Positions 11,136 through 19,838 of a DNA stretch of 64,000 nt are shown here, one piece after another (the first letter of the stretch is position 1; every line of letters begins with the position of its first letter). Where the stretch lies: contig NZ_ULHE01000003.1 of assembly GCF_900519355.1 (NCBI RefSeq), positions 234,376 through 298,375 of the forward strand, in the 5' to 3' direction. The notes under the pieces were generated by a model. That model ran no database searches. It saw only the letters and a program-made list of their open reading frames with translations, and was not told the origin of the DNA. The DNA is from Corynebacterium lactis. GTDB lineage: Bacteria; Actinomycetota; Actinomycetes; Mycobacteriales; Mycobacteriaceae. Made by a program: the position numbers and the translations under genes.

Positions 11136-12311
11136 CTAGCTCACGCGAGCGCGCGTCGCCGGGGCGTAGTCATCCTCGTCGAACTCGTATTCCGCGTACG
11201 GAAGATCCGCAAAATCCGGGTCCTCGTCATCTAGCTCCACGACGACGGCGCCGGGGCGGCGCAGACGCTGCGGGATGCCCAGCTCGTCGTCATCGCGGTG
11301 GCGAACGCCAAGCCGTGCCATCTTCATCCGACGGATCCGACGGGCACGCAGCTCCTGCTCAGCTCGCACGGTACGGCGCAGGTTCACCAGGTACACCGCC
11401 ATCAGGCCGACGCCCACCAGCGGGATCCACCAGGTCCAGCCACCCACGACGACGCCAAGAACCGTCGCAAGGACGATAAAGGCCGCGAGCCCCGCCACCG
11501 AGCGACGACGGCGAGCGAAGCGCGTCTCCGCGTAGTGCGCATCCGAGATGGGGTCGAAGCCGCCACGGCCACGGCGCTTCTCGGCGAAGGCGTAGTCGTC
11601 CTCGGTGAGGGTATCGGTCAAAGTGTCGTCGACCAGGACGCCCTCGCTGTCGGAGGCGTCCCCGTCGTCCCCGTCCGCGTCGTCGCCACCTGCGACTGCG
11701 TCCGACGCTCCCGCGGTCTCGGCCTCCGTCTCAGCAGTGGCGTCGGCATTGGCATCGGCCTCTGTCTCTGCGTCAGCTGCAGCCTCAACCTCCGCGTACA
11801 TCAAGTCGTCCTCGTCGACGAAGTCACGGCGCACCGTCACCTCGCCGTGGCCCTCCGCAGCGTCCACTCGGTCCCGAGCCTGTCCGTCTTCCGCGACCTC
11901 CTCGGCGCCGTCCAGCGCGACGTCGTCGGCGCCTGCCTCCGCGGGCGCGGCCAGCTCGTAGACGACGTCGCTCTCGACGACTGCCGGGTTTTCCCCGGAG
12001 TTGTCGGTGTCGTCGATCAGGACGTCGCTGCCGTCGTGCTCATCGCTGGCTCGCGCATCGCGCTCGCCCTCAACCTGCGCATCGACGGTCTCCAGCGAGT
12101 CATCAACGTCGTCGGCGACCCGCACATCGGACTGCTTAAACGTGGGGCGCCGACGGGTAGCGGCAAGCTCCTCGCCACCCCTGTGCAGCACGCGGGTCTT
12201 GCCCAGCGCCTCCGAGGTACGACGAATCGGCTTGCGGGTGTTGACCACCAGCGGCAGCAACACGAACAGCCACACGACGACGATGAGTATCAGCAGCAGC
12301 GAACTCGACAT
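11136..12311 (-). CDS. Single-span acidic membrane protein, GlpR/SepX-like cell-division receptor
   Basis: 391 residues from ATG 12311, with ribosome site GAGGAGAAG. One N-terminal helix (SSSLLLILIVVVWLFVLLPLVV) followed by a conserved juxtamembrane stretch (NTRKPIRRTSEALGKTRVL), a long Asp/Glu/Ala-rich low-complexity region (about 70-270), two further hydrophobic segments near 300-345 and an acidic tail. Architecture and position (same strand, two genes below a MoeA-like gene beside galU) match GlpR, the membrane partner of the gephyrin-like FtsZ-binding protein Glp in C. glutamicum, and SepX of Streptomyces. Identification rests on context and layout, not alignment. Confidence 0.7.
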   Translation of the reverse strand: MSSSLLLILIVVVWLFVLLPLVVNTRKPIRRTSEALGKTRVLHRGGEELAATRRRPTFKQSDVRVADDVDDSLETVDAQVEGERDARASDEHDGSDVLIDDTDNSGENPAVVESDVVYELAAPAEAGADDVALDGAEEVAEDGQARDRVDAAEGHGEVTVRRDFVDEDDLMYAEVEAAADAETEADANADATAETEAETAGASDAVAGGDDADGDDGDASDSEGVLVDDTLTDTLTEDDYAFAEKRRGRGGFDPISDAHYAETRFARRRRSVAGLAAFIVLATVLGVVVGGWTWWIPLVGVGLMAVYLVNLRRTVRAEQELRARRIRRMKMARLGVRHRDDDELGIPQRLRRPGAVVVELDDEDPDFADLPYAEYEFDEDDYAPATRARVS

Positions 12312-12458
12312 AATCACTTCTCCTCGCGACTTTCCCGCCCCTTCCCTCCCGCTGTCTCCTCGAGTCGCCACAGCGTCAAGAAGCACGCATCAAAGGGGTG
12401 AAAAGCGCACAAAACTAGAGTTGCACCTCACACTATCGGCAGCGCCGTACGACCTCGG

Positions 12459-13091
12459 TCAGGCGCGCCGCTCCGGCGGGAATTTCTCCGCCTCCTCGTA
12501 CCTCGCATAGCCCGCCGCAACGATCGACTCCACCGCGCTTGCCGCGCTCACCCTCGCGTACGCGCGGTGATCCCTCCACTCCCCGTCCATGTGGAAGGCC
12601 TCGCGCGCAACGCCCTCAAACACGAAGCCGCACCGCTCGAGCACGCTTTCCGACGATCCGTTGGTCTCCAACACAGTCGCCTCAATCCGGTGAATACCGA
12701 GCTTCGTCGCATAATCACAGGCCAGCGCCACCGCGGCGGTGGCCACGCCCCCTCCCGTGAACGCACTGCCCACCCAGTACCCGATCCAGGCGTGCGCTAT
12801 GGGGAACGGGGTAATCGAGCCGAGAGTCAGCATTCCCGCGAAGTGGCCGTCGACCTCGATGACAGCCGTTACCGCCAGCCCCTCCCGCTCCGCTACGCGC
12901 CAGCCGCGCAGGAGGCGTCGGAAAGCTCGACGATCGTGGGCGGAGGCCCAATCCGTGTCGAGGGTCGGCTCCACGGGCCGCAAGAGATGCTCGTCGAGGA
13001 GGCGGAAATACTGCCAATCCCGGAAGTCTCCCCGCTCGGGGGCGCGGAGGCGGACGCGACCGCCCCGCGCGACTAGGCGCGCGCTACGCAC
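12459..13091 (-). CDS. rimJ: GNAT N-acetyltransferase (RimJ/RimL type)
   Basis: 210 residues, GTG start at 13091. RimJ-type GNAT features: LRAPERGDFRDW at the N-terminus, WIGYWVGSAFTGGGVATAAVALACDYA (acetyl-CoA pyrophosphate-binding region, shown by VGSAFTGGGVAT), ATVLETNGSSESVLERCGF and a FHMDGEWRDH end. RimJ acetylates the ribosomal protein S5 N-terminus in E. coli; the substrate here is not known. Lies 18 bases after the moeA/glp stop, so probably cotranscribed. Confidence 0.82.
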   Translation of the reverse strand: MRSARLVARGGRVRLRAPERGDFRDWQYFRLLDEHLLRPVEPTLDTDWASAHDRRAFRRLLRGWRVAEREGLAVTAVIEVDGHFAGMLTLGSITPFPIAHAWIGYWVGSAFTGGGVATAAVALACDYATKLGIHRIEATVLETNGSSESVLERCGFVFEGVAREAFHMDGEWRDHRAYARVSAASAVESIVAAGYARYEEAEKFPPERRA

Positions 13092-13109
13092 GAGTTCCGA
13101 TCTTCACTC

Positions 13110-14378
13110 TTACGACTGCCGCGCCATGAACAGCACGTCGACGACATCGCCCGGGCGTACCCGCAGCACGTCCTCGGGGATGACGATGAGGCAGTTGGCC
13201 TCGGTCATACCGGCCAGGAGGTGCGCCTGCGCCCCACCGCTGCCGCCAAGTGGCTGCACCATGTACTCGCCAGTCTCGCGGTCGCGCATTAACTGGCCAC
13301 GCACGAAGCCGCGGCGCTTCTCGACGGACTCGATCGGGCCAACGGCTCTCGCCGTCACCGCGCGCCGACGCGGATTGCGCTTGCCCAGCGCGAGCCGGAT
13401 CAGTGGGCGGACCATCACCTCGAACACCACCAGCGCACTGACCGGGTTCGAGGGCAGCAGGAACGTGGGAATCTTGCCGTCTCCCAGCGTGCCGAAGCCC
13501 TGCACGGAGCCCGGGTGCATGGCGATGCGAGAGATATCGACCTCGCCCAGCTCCGCCAGCACTCGGCGAATCTGCTCGCCGGCCTCGCCGCCAACGGCGC
13601 CCGTGATGACCAGCAGCTCGCTCTTGATCAGCTGCCCCTCGATGATCTCGCGGATCCGACGCGGCTCACCTGCGGCAATGCCGACGCGGTGCACCTCGGC
13701 GCCCGCGTCGCGACCGGCCGCGGCCAGCGCGTAGGAGTTCACATCGTAGACCTGGCCAAGCCCCGGAGTACGGTCGACGTCAACCAGCTCGTTGCCGATG
13801 GAAATCACCGACAGGCGTGGCTTGGGGTGCACGAGAACCTTCGAACGGCCGACAGCCGCAAGCAGCCCCACCTGGGATGGCGAGATGACGGTATCGACGC
13901 TGACTGCCACATCGCCGGGCTGCACATCCGCGCCAATCTTGCGAACAAAGTCGCCCGAGTACACGGGGTGCAGGACGCTGACGCGGCGACCGCCACGATC
14001 GGTCCAGTTCAGCGGCACCACGGCGTCGGCAAGCGAAGGAAGCGGCGCGCCGGTCTGCACGCGGACGGCCTGCTTGGGCTGCAGCCGCATCGGATGGTGA
14101 GAGCCCGCGGCGACCTCGCCGACGACGGGGAGCTCGACCTCACGAAAGTTAAGGTCGGTTCCACGAACGTCCGGACGCAGAGAACCCTCTCCTGCAATGT
14201 CGACGGCGCGCACGGCGTAGCCGTCGATCGCCGACTGGACGAACCCCGGAAGCGGCTCCTCGGCGAGCACATCCTCGGCGCAGAGCATGCCGAGGGACTC
14301 CGAAATCGCAATGCGAACCGGGTCGGGCATGACCGCATGGGCCGTAATCGCCGCCAGCTGTTCTTCGACTGAGCGCAT
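13110..14378 (-). CDS. moeA: Molybdopterin molybdenumtransferase-like protein MoeA / Glp
   Basis: 422-residue MoeA/gephyrin-E fold. Family signs: SIDGYAVRAVDIAGEG (as SAIDGYAV near residue 48), PVVGEVAAGS, VQTGAPLPSLADAVV, SIGNELVD near 195, and the nucleotide loop region ITGAVGGEAGE followed by GFGTLGDGKIPTFLLPSNPVSALV. No other molybdenum cofactor genes except a MoaB homologue are in the window. The neighbour pair with a single-span acidic membrane protein fits Glp, the corynebacterial MoeA paralogue that binds FtsZ, better than a dedicated MoeA, but sequence alone does not separate the two. Confidence 0.8.
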   Translation of the reverse strand: MRSVEEQLAAITAHAVMPDPVRIAISESLGMLCAEDVLAEEPLPGFVQSAIDGYAVRAVDIAGEGSLRPDVRGTDLNFREVELPVVGEVAAGSHHPMRLQPKQAVRVQTGAPLPSLADAVVPLNWTDRGGRRVSVLHPVYSGDFVRKIGADVQPGDVAVSVDTVISPSQVGLLAAVGRSKVLVHPKPRLSVISIGNELVDVDRTPGLGQVYDVNSYALAAAGRDAGAEVHRVGIAAGEPRRIREIIEGQLIKSELLVITGAVGGEAGEQIRRVLAELGEVDISRIAMHPGSVQGFGTLGDGKIPTFLLPSNPVSALVVFEVMVRPLIRLALGKRNPRRRAVTARAVGPIESVEKRRGFVRGQLMRDRETGEYMVQPLGGSGGAQAHLLAGMTEANCLIVIPEDVLRVRPGDVVDVLFMARQS

Positions 14379-14396
14379 CGGTGCCTCTCTTCCTCG

Positions 14397-15356
14397 CTAC
14401 TGCCCCTGCTCCAGGCGCTCCTCCATATAGGCACGAAGCCCCTCGCCATAATCCGGGTGGCGCAGGCCGAAGTCAACACACGCACGAATAAAGCCGCCCG
14501 GATTCCCCAGATCGTGGCGGAATCCGTCATGGACTACCACGTGAACCGGGTGGCCTTCCTGGATCAGAAGCTCGATGGCGTCGGTCAACTGGTACTCCCC
14601 ACCCTTGCCGCGGGGGATGCGTCGCAGGGCGTCGAAGATAGCGCGGTCGAGCAGGTAGCGCCCGACTGCCACGTAGTTCGAAGGGGCATCCTCCGGATCC
14701 GGCTTCTCCACCATGCCACGGACCTTCTTGACGTCCGCCGGCGAATCCTCCGGGTCCGAGCCCTCCTCGCCCGCGGGCTCAATATCGAAGACTCCGTAGT
14801 TGTAGACCTCTTCGTGGGGAATCTCCAGCGCGCACAGCACCGATCCCCCGAAGCGCTCACGAACCTCACGCATGCGATCCATGACGCCGACGGGGAGCAC
14901 GAGGTCGTCGGGAAGCATCACGGCGACGCAATCCTCGTCGTCATCGAGCAGTGGCTCCGCGACGAGCACCGCGTGGCCAAGGCCCAGCGGCCGGTCCTGG
15001 ACGACGGACTCCACCTTGATGACCTCGGCGGCCCGGCGCACCTTCGCCGCAATCTTGTCCTTTCCGCGCTCGGCGAGGGTCTGCTCCAGGTCAGGGCGGG
15101 GATCGAAGTGCCCCAGCACCCCGTCCTTGCTGGGCGCGGTGACGATAGCCAGGCGGGAGGCTCCGGCAGCCGCTGCTTCCTCGGCTATCATCTCGATGCC
15201 CGGGGTATCAACAACGGGCAGGAGCTCTTTCGGCACCGTTTTAGTAGCGGGCAGGAAACGGGTTCCCATGCCAGCGGCGGGGACGATAACGGTACGGATA
15301 GGGTTGCCGTTACCTCTGCCGTTACCGCTGCCCGAGTCTGGAGACGAAGTGACCAT
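14397..15356 (-). CDS. galU: UTP--glucose-1-phosphate uridylyltransferase
   Basis: 319-residue nucleotidyltransferase making UDP-glucose for cell-wall and trehalose synthesis. N-terminal loop VIVPAAGMGTRFLPATK, then VPKELLPVVDTPGIE; DRPLGLGHAVL and VMLPDDLV downstream; KGGEYQLTDA near 235. ATG 15356 preferred because TATCGT lies 7 bases upstream (leaderless); an ATG three codons upstream is the alternative. First gene of galU-moeA-rimJ. Confidence 0.95.
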   Translation of the reverse strand: MVTSSPDSGSGNGRGNGNPIRTVIVPAAGMGTRFLPATKTVPKELLPVVDTPGIEMIAEEAAAAGASRLAIVTAPSKDGVLGHFDPRPDLEQTLAERGKDKIAAKVRRAAEVIKVESVVQDRPLGLGHAVLVAEPLLDDDEDCVAVMLPDDLVLPVGVMDRMREVRERFGGSVLCALEIPHEEVYNYGVFDIEPAGEEGSDPEDSPADVKKVRGMVEKPDPEDAPSNYVAVGRYLLDRAIFDALRRIPRGKGGEYQLTDAIELLIQEGHPVHVVVHDGFRHDLGNPGGFIRACVDFGLRHPDYGEGLRAYMEERLEQGQ

Positions 15357-15363
15357 ACAAGCC

Positions 15364-15369
15364 ACGATA
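15364..15369 (-). promoter_or_regulatory. Leaderless -10 element of galU
   Basis: TATCGT on the minus strand, 7 bases before ATG 15356. Confidence 0.5.
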
Positions 15370-15453
15370 CCCAGATAACGACCTTTTGCCCGGGAGGTTC
15401 CCGGCGAGTGGTGAACGATTATTCCGAAAAAGTGACGGCGCCAAAAGGCCGGG

Positions 15454-15459
15454 TAGCCT
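15454..15459 (+). promoter_or_regulatory. Leaderless -10 element of 5-formyl-THF cyclo-ligase gene
   Basis: TAGCCT, 7 bases before ATG 15467. Confidence 0.5.
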
Positions 15460-15466
15460 ATTGATC

Positions 15467-16129
15467 ATGGGCACAACTTCCACTCCCGAGACCCCGGACC
15501 CCGGCGAATTCCGCAGCACACTCCGCAAAGGGCCGTTGGAGAAAGGCGCACTGAGGAAGGCGCTCCTGGAAAATCGCGCCCGCCGAACGACAGAGCAACG
15601 GCGAGCGCTCGACGAGTCCCTCCGCGTTCACGTCGACGCGTGGCTGCGGGAGGCCCTCGCCGGCATCGAGCACCCCGTCATCGCGGCCTACGTCCCAGCG
15701 GGCGACGAACCCGGGGCGACCGACCGCACCGGGTTCCTCCGCTCCATCACCGCCGCCGCGCCCGGCGCGCGACTGCTACTTCCGGTGTGTCCTCCCGGGC
15801 CGCCCCAGCCCCTTCGGTGGGGGTTCTACCGCGGCGAGCTCGTCCGGGGAAGGTTCGGGCTGTCGGAGCCAGTCCCCGCCACCGAGTCGCTTCCCCCCAG
15901 CTCTCTCTCGCTTGCCGACGCAGCCCTGCTACCAGCGCTTGCCGCCAACCCAGAAACGGGACTGAGAATCGGGCGGGGCGCAGGCTACTACGATCGCAGC
16001 CTTCCGCTATTCGATGGTCGCAGCGCTGTGGTGATCTTCTCCGACGAGATCCGCGATGACATCCCCGGCGACGCACACGACATCCCAGCAGATGCGGTGA
16101 TAAGCGATGCCGGTTTTCTGAGAGCCTAA
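15467..16129 (+). CDS. 5-formyltetrahydrofolate cyclo-ligase
   Basis: 220 residues. Converts 5-formyl-THF to 5,10-methenyl-THF with ATP, clearing a folate inhibitor. The nucleotide/substrate loop GRGAGYYDR near residue 175 is the family signature, and the N-terminal RKALLENRARRTTEQR matches the usual LRxxRR region. The open frame runs 27 codons upstream but ATG 15467 has a leaderless -10. Divergent from galU, as in mycobacteria. A CGTCGGCAAGC copy sits in the LSLADAALL codons. Confidence 0.92.
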   Translation: MGTTSTPETPDPGEFRSTLRKGPLEKGALRKALLENRARRTTEQRRALDESLRVHVDAWLREALAGIEHPVIAAYVPAGDEPGATDRTGFLRSITAAAPGARLLLPVCPPGPPQPLRWGFYRGELVRGRFGLSEPVPATESLPPSSLSLADAALLPALAANPETGLRIGRGAGYYDRSLPLFDGRSAVVIFSDEIRDDIPGDAHDIPADAVISDAGFLRA

Positions 16130-16254
16130 GGGAACCTGATCGCCACTTTTGGCGCCTATATCTACAAAGGTGTTTTACCCCAGGTTCTCGCCTGCGCCTT
16201 CTTTTCCCCGGATCACCCTGCTTTTTCTCGGATCATCTCGGAGTTGTCGTAGAT

Positions 16255-16908
16255 ATGCGCCCTACCACTTTTGTGTCCGCCCACCATGTCCCCACCCGCC
16301 GGGTGCGCAGCCGCTTTTCACCGCAGCGTCTGCGTCGCATGCGCCCCCATACTCTGCGCCGCGTAGTCGGCATTGCCGTGTTGGCGGCAGCCGTAACTAT
16401 TGGAACTCTCGATTACCTCGCGCCGGAGGCCGGATTCGTACGTGTCGCCGTCACTGCGCGGTCATTGCAGGCGGGCCATACGCTCACGCAGGCCGATATT
16501 GCCACTAAGGACTTTCCCCGCGACCTGGTCCCCTCGGACGCCTATCGCGAGGCCGAAGAAGTGCTGGGAAAAACCCTCGCTATCCCCGTGTCCGCGGGCG
16601 AGCTGATTTCCCCCACTCGGATGGTCGGGCCCACGTTAGCGGATGCGCTAGCCGGCCAACCCGATAGCAAAATCGTCGCGGTCGAGCCGGACGAAACCGG
16701 TGTGGTCAGTGTCCTACGGGCAGGCGATATCGTCGACATCATTGCGGCCGCGACAGAAAAAGGGGCCGCAGCGCCCCTGGCGCACCGGGCACGCGTGGTT
16801 AATATCGTCGACAAGAAAATAGTGTTAATTGCATTACCTTCTGGCGCGGCCGAGGTCGTCGCAGCTGCTTCCCTTTCCTCGCCATTGACACTGCTAATAT
16901 CCGGATAA
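16255..16908 (+). CDS. SAF-domain exported or membrane-anchored protein
   Basis: 217 residues. After a basic N-terminus there is one hydrophobic segment (residues about 37-56, VVGIAVLAAAVTIGTLDYLA) and then a SAF domain (VAVTARSLQAGHTLTQADI ... VLGKTLAIPVSAGELI), as in CpaB/RcpC pilus-assembly and antifreeze-like proteins; a second lobe follows (AVEPDETGVVSVLRAGDIVDIIAA). A SAF protein upstream of mscL is common in corynebacteria. No pilus genes are nearby, so the role is unknown. Weak GGAG 11 bases before ATG 16255. Confidence 0.75.
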   Translation: MRPTTFVSAHHVPTRRVRSRFSPQRLRRMRPHTLRRVVGIAVLAAAVTIGTLDYLAPEAGFVRVAVTARSLQAGHTLTQADIATKDFPRDLVPSDAYREAEEVLGKTLAIPVSAGELISPTRMVGPTLADALAGQPDSKIVAVEPDETGVVSVLRAGDIVDIIAAATEKGAAAPLAHRARVVNIVDKKIVLIALPSGAAEVVAAASLSSPLTLLISG

Positions 16909-17022
16909 CCGCAGCTCAGATTACAAAAGTAAGTTCACTGTAATTTTTCATTTGGAAAATTCCGGTCTCCCGATCACCTGCCCCAGGGCCAATTATCCAG
17001 GCACAATTCGTCATCCGTTGTA

Positions 17023-17051
17023 TTGCAAAACGTCCTACTTACGTCTATCTT
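17023..17051 (+). promoter_or_regulatory. mscL promoter
   Basis: TTGCAA (17023-17028), 17-base spacer, TATCTT (17046-17051), giving a leader of about 75 bases before the mscL GTG. The 225 bases between the SAF gene and mscL otherwise show only a small hairpin (AGGGC/GCCCT) near 17095-17115. Confidence 0.55.
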
Positions 17052-17133
17052 GAAGAACCTGAACCGAAAAACCATATCGGTAACTCAATACTTTTAGGGC
17101 TCAGCACGTGCCCTCGTTATAGGAAGAATAGGT

Positions 17134-17556
17134 GTGAAGATGCTCAAGGGCTTCAAGGACTTCATCATGCGCGGCAATGTCATCGACTTGGCTGTCGGTG
17201 TTGTCATCGGCTCGGCGTTCACCGCAATCGTCACCGCTTTCACCAAGAGCCTCCTCGAGCCGCTGCTGAACACCATCGGTGGCGCTGAGGTCAAGGGCCT
17301 CGGCTTCGAAATCATCTCCGGCAACCCCTCGACCTACCTGGACTTCGCTGCTGTCATCACCGCGGCGATCAACTTCCTGCTGGTCGCAGCTGTCGTTTAC
17401 TTCGTCATCGTCGCACCGATGAACAAGTTCAACGCCATGCGCGAGGCTCGTCTGGAGACTCCGGCGGAGCCGGAGGTCACCGAGGCTGACCTGCTGACCG
17501 AGATCCGCGACCTGCTCGCTGAGCAGAACGGCAAGCCGAAGCAGGAGCTGAACTAG
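17134..17556 (+). CDS. mscL: Large-conductance mechanosensitive channel
   Basis: 140 residues, homopentameric pressure-release channel of the inner membrane. MLKGFKDFIMRGNVIDLAVGVVIG is the amphipathic S1 helix plus TM1 (shown here as GNVIDLAVGVVIG), TM2 is FLLVAAVVYFVIVAPMN, and the C-terminal bundle contains LLTEIRDLLAEQ. GTG 17134 is preferred to ATG 17140 because AGGAAG lies 7 bases before it. Followed by a strong terminator. Confidence 0.96.
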   Translation: MKMLKGFKDFIMRGNVIDLAVGVVIGSAFTAIVTAFTKSLLEPLLNTIGGAEVKGLGFEIISGNPSTYLDFAAVITAAINFLLVAAVVYFVIVAPMNKFNAMREARLETPAEPEVTEADLLTEIRDLLAEQNGKPKQELN

Positions 17557-17583
17557 TACCAGCGCGTAGCAGCCGGCAAATAA

Positions 17584-17630
17584 CGAAAAAGGGCGCCGCG
17601 GGATGTATATCCTGTCGGCGCCCTTTTTCG
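17584..17630. terminator. Bidirectional terminator between mscL and the PPHWG small gene
   Basis: Perfect 15-bp stem: CGAAAAAGGGCGCCG at 17584-17598 with its complement at 17616-17630; A/T runs on both flanks serve both convergent genes. Confidence 0.9.
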
Positions 17631-17675
17631 TATCCGAGTACAGATATCCGGGCACATGGCTCTAGCCACCTGGGA

Positions 17676-17882
17676 TTAACCCCAGTGCGGCGGGCGCTGG
17701 CTGCGCCAATAGTCCTCGTCGAAGCTCCGCGCATCATCCGGGGACTCGTCCTGATTGCTACGGCCCAGTCCACGGAGCTTCGGGGCCCGAGTAACCGGAT
17801 TGCTCTCGGCAAGATCCTTCGGCGTCGCCCCGGCCCGCCGTCGCTTGCGACGACCATTGTCATCGCGAGGAAGCGCAGACAT
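17676..17882 (-). CDS. Small conserved actinobacterial protein ending PPHWG
   Basis: 68 residues from ATG 17882, one base after the moaB stop, so translated by coupling. Basic N-terminal half (RDDNGRRKRRRAG), acidic C-terminal part ending FDEDYWRSQRPPHWG. The end Trp-x-x-x-x-Pro-Pro-His-Trp-Gly resembles a small family seen in many actinobacteria; no function is known to me. The conserved end and tight operon placement argue for a real gene. Confidence 0.65.
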   Translation of the reverse strand: MSALPRDDNGRRKRRRAGATPKDLAESNPVTRAPKLRGLGRSNQDESPDDARSFDEDYWRSQRPPHWG

Positions 17883-17883
17883 G

Positions 17884-18444
17884 TTAGACGCTCCACCGGC
17901 CGAGGTCGTCGAGGACGTGGGCAATCAGCGGGCAGGCCGTCGCCATTCCATCTCTGATCGCCGCGCGAGTCTCGGCGAGGTTGACAATAACCGTCTGCCC
18001 CGACACACCCGCCAGACCACGTGATAGTCCGGCCTCCACAATTCCCGCACCCAGCCCGGAGGTCCGAATCGCCTGCTCCAGGCCGTGAATGCGCGTATCG
18101 AGGACCTTTCTGGTCGCCTCCGGAGTCTTGGCCCGCGGGCCGACGCCAACGCCGCCCAAAGTGACGACCAGGTCTGCCCCACCGACCACCGCGGTGTCGA
18201 GAGCCTTTCGAATCTCCCGCTTCACTGCGCCTGTGCTCACGACCGCGTCGACGGAGTAGCCGTGCTCTTCAAGCAGCTCCACCATCAGGGAGGCCGCGCT
18301 GTCAGGATCCTCAAAATGATCCCCCACCAGCACGACGAATGCGTTGCGGATCGGGCTCTCTTCGGAGATCAGGCGTTCGACCTCCGCCAGACTTACCTCA
18401 CTGGGTTCAGCATTACTGGGTTCCGCATGCAACGTCTCCGTCAT
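17884..18444 (-). CDS. moaB: MoaB/MogA-family molybdopterin-binding protein
   Basis: 186 residues from ATG 18444, preceded by GGAGGAGAAGGAG. MoaB fold with VTLGGVGVGPRAKTPEATR near residue 95, the counterpart of the GGTG/TPEA substrate loop, and GVSGQTVIVNLAE at the end. The Asp expected in the loop (RDxTPEA) is replaced by Ala-Lys (RAKTPEA), so adenylyltransferase activity is doubtful. Mycobacterial MoaB2 lies in the same position beside htrA/pepD and mprAB. Confidence 0.82.
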   Translation of the reverse strand: MTETLHAEPSNAEPSEVSLAEVERLISEESPIRNAFVVLVGDHFEDPDSAASLMVELLEEHGYSVDAVVSTGAVKREIRKALDTAVVGGADLVVTLGGVGVGPRAKTPEATRKVLDTRIHGLEQAIRTSGLGAGIVEAGLSRGLAGVSGQTVIVNLAETRAAIRDGMATACPLIAHVLDDLGRWSV

Positions 18445-18515
18445 CGCTCCTTCTCCTCCCCGCCAGGGCACCAACACCCTGCCGGATTCCAGCCCCACAT
18501 CGCGGGGGCATCATC

Positions 18516-19766
18516 CTAGTTCGGCGCCTCTGCAAGCGTGACGTCAACCGTCCGCTCGTTCCCGCCCTTGTCGTCAGTAACTGTAAGTGTGACAGAGTCT
18601 CCGATGCGATGCGAGCGGATAGCCGCGATGAGGGCAACCCCATTATCCAGGGAGCGATCGTCCAGCTTGGTGATGACGTCCCCGGGCTTCAGCCCCGCCT
18701 TCTCGGCCGGCGAACCAGGGGTTACCTCTCGAACAAGGGCACCGTTGGTCACCGGCCTGGTATCAATGTGAGCACCGATAGCAGGCATGCGCGCGTGCCC
18801 AGTCTCGATGAGATCCTCCGCGATCCGCCGAGCCTGATCGATCGGGATAGCAAAGCCAAGGCCAATGCTGCCGGCTTGCTCAGAGCCCTGCTTCATAGAC
18901 GCAATGACGCTGGGAACACCGATCAGGTTGCCCTCCATATCGACAAGCGCACCGCCCGAGTTGCCGGGATTGATGGCCGCGTCGGTCTGAATGGCGTCGA
19001 TGACCGAGGATTCGCCATTCTCACCAGCTGCGGTGACAGGCCGATTCTTTGCCGACACGATGCCCTGGGTGACCGTCGACGTCAGCCCCAGCGGCGAGCC
19101 GACTGCCACGACCTCCTGCCCCACCTGGACCTGAGAGGAATTGCCCAACGAGATCGGCCGCAGCCCATTGACCCCTTCAATGCGAATAACCGCGATATCG
19201 GTCGCCGAGTCGCTGGCAACGACCTTTGCCGGGTGCGTCGACCCGTCGGAAAGAAGGACCTGCATCCGGCCACCCTCCTCCGCCCCCGCGACAACGTGGT
19301 GGTTGGTCAGGACGAGACCGTCCGCCGAGAGAATCGACCCCGAACCGGAGGCGACGCCACCGGGCATTTCCGTGGTGATGGAGACGACGCTGGGCAGAAC
19401 CTTTTGGGCGACCTCTTCGACAGAACCCGCGGGAGCAGCTACCTGGCGGGTCTCCGCGGGCTGATTCAGCGCGTTTTGGGTCACCGAGTCACTGCTGTTG
19501 GTGGACATCACCAGCGCTGCAGCGCCGCCACCCACCGCCGCGGAGCCCAGCATCAACGCCGCAATGGCCAGCGCTCCCAGCCCCTTCGGGCCGGATTGGC
19601 GCGACTGCTCAGCTCCAGAAGGCGGCGCAGTCTGCCACCCCTGAGCTGTCACCGGCTGCTCAGGAGTGGCATTGCCAGCGTTCGCACCGCCCCAACCGGC
19701 ACTCCCCGAGCCGTGCGGGCCGTCGTGCCCGTACCCCTGGGAGTTGGTGTCAAAAGAGTTCGTCAT
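18516..19766 (-). CDS. htrA: Trypsin-like serine protease with PDZ domain (HtrA/DegP, PepD-like)
   Basis: 416 residues. Pro/Gln/Gly-rich cytoplasmic N-terminus (1-60), one membrane helix (about 62-85), protease domain and C-terminal PDZ (about 325-405). Catalytic triad visible: His in LTNHHVVAGA, Asp in SATDIAVIRI, Ser in NPGNSGGALV. Anchored quality-control protease of the envelope. It follows mprB on the same strand and in mycobacteria the orthologue pepD is regulated by MprAB. AAGG precedes ATG 19766. Confidence 0.93.
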   Translation of the reverse strand: MTNSFDTNSQGYGHDGPHGSGSAGWGGANAGNATPEQPVTAQGWQTAPPSGAEQSRQSGPKGLGALAIAALMLGSAAVGGGAAALVMSTNSSDSVTQNALNQPAETRQVAAPAGSVEEVAQKVLPSVVSITTEMPGGVASGSGSILSADGLVLTNHHVVAGAEEGGRMQVLLSDGSTHPAKVVASDSATDIAVIRIEGVNGLRPISLGNSSQVQVGQEVVAVGSPLGLTSTVTQGIVSAKNRPVTAAGENGESSVIDAIQTDAAINPGNSGGALVDMEGNLIGVPSVIASMKQGSEQAGSIGLGFAIPIDQARRIAEDLIETGHARMPAIGAHIDTRPVTNGALVREVTPGSPAEKAGLKPGDVITKLDDRSLDNGVALIAAIRSHRIGDSVTLTVTDDKGGNERTVDVTLAEAPN

Positions 19767-19838
19767 ACGTTATACCTTGCACCGCGCGACTGACAATAGG
19801 CTGAGAACTCACTACGGTCTGGCCGATAATTTGTCGAA

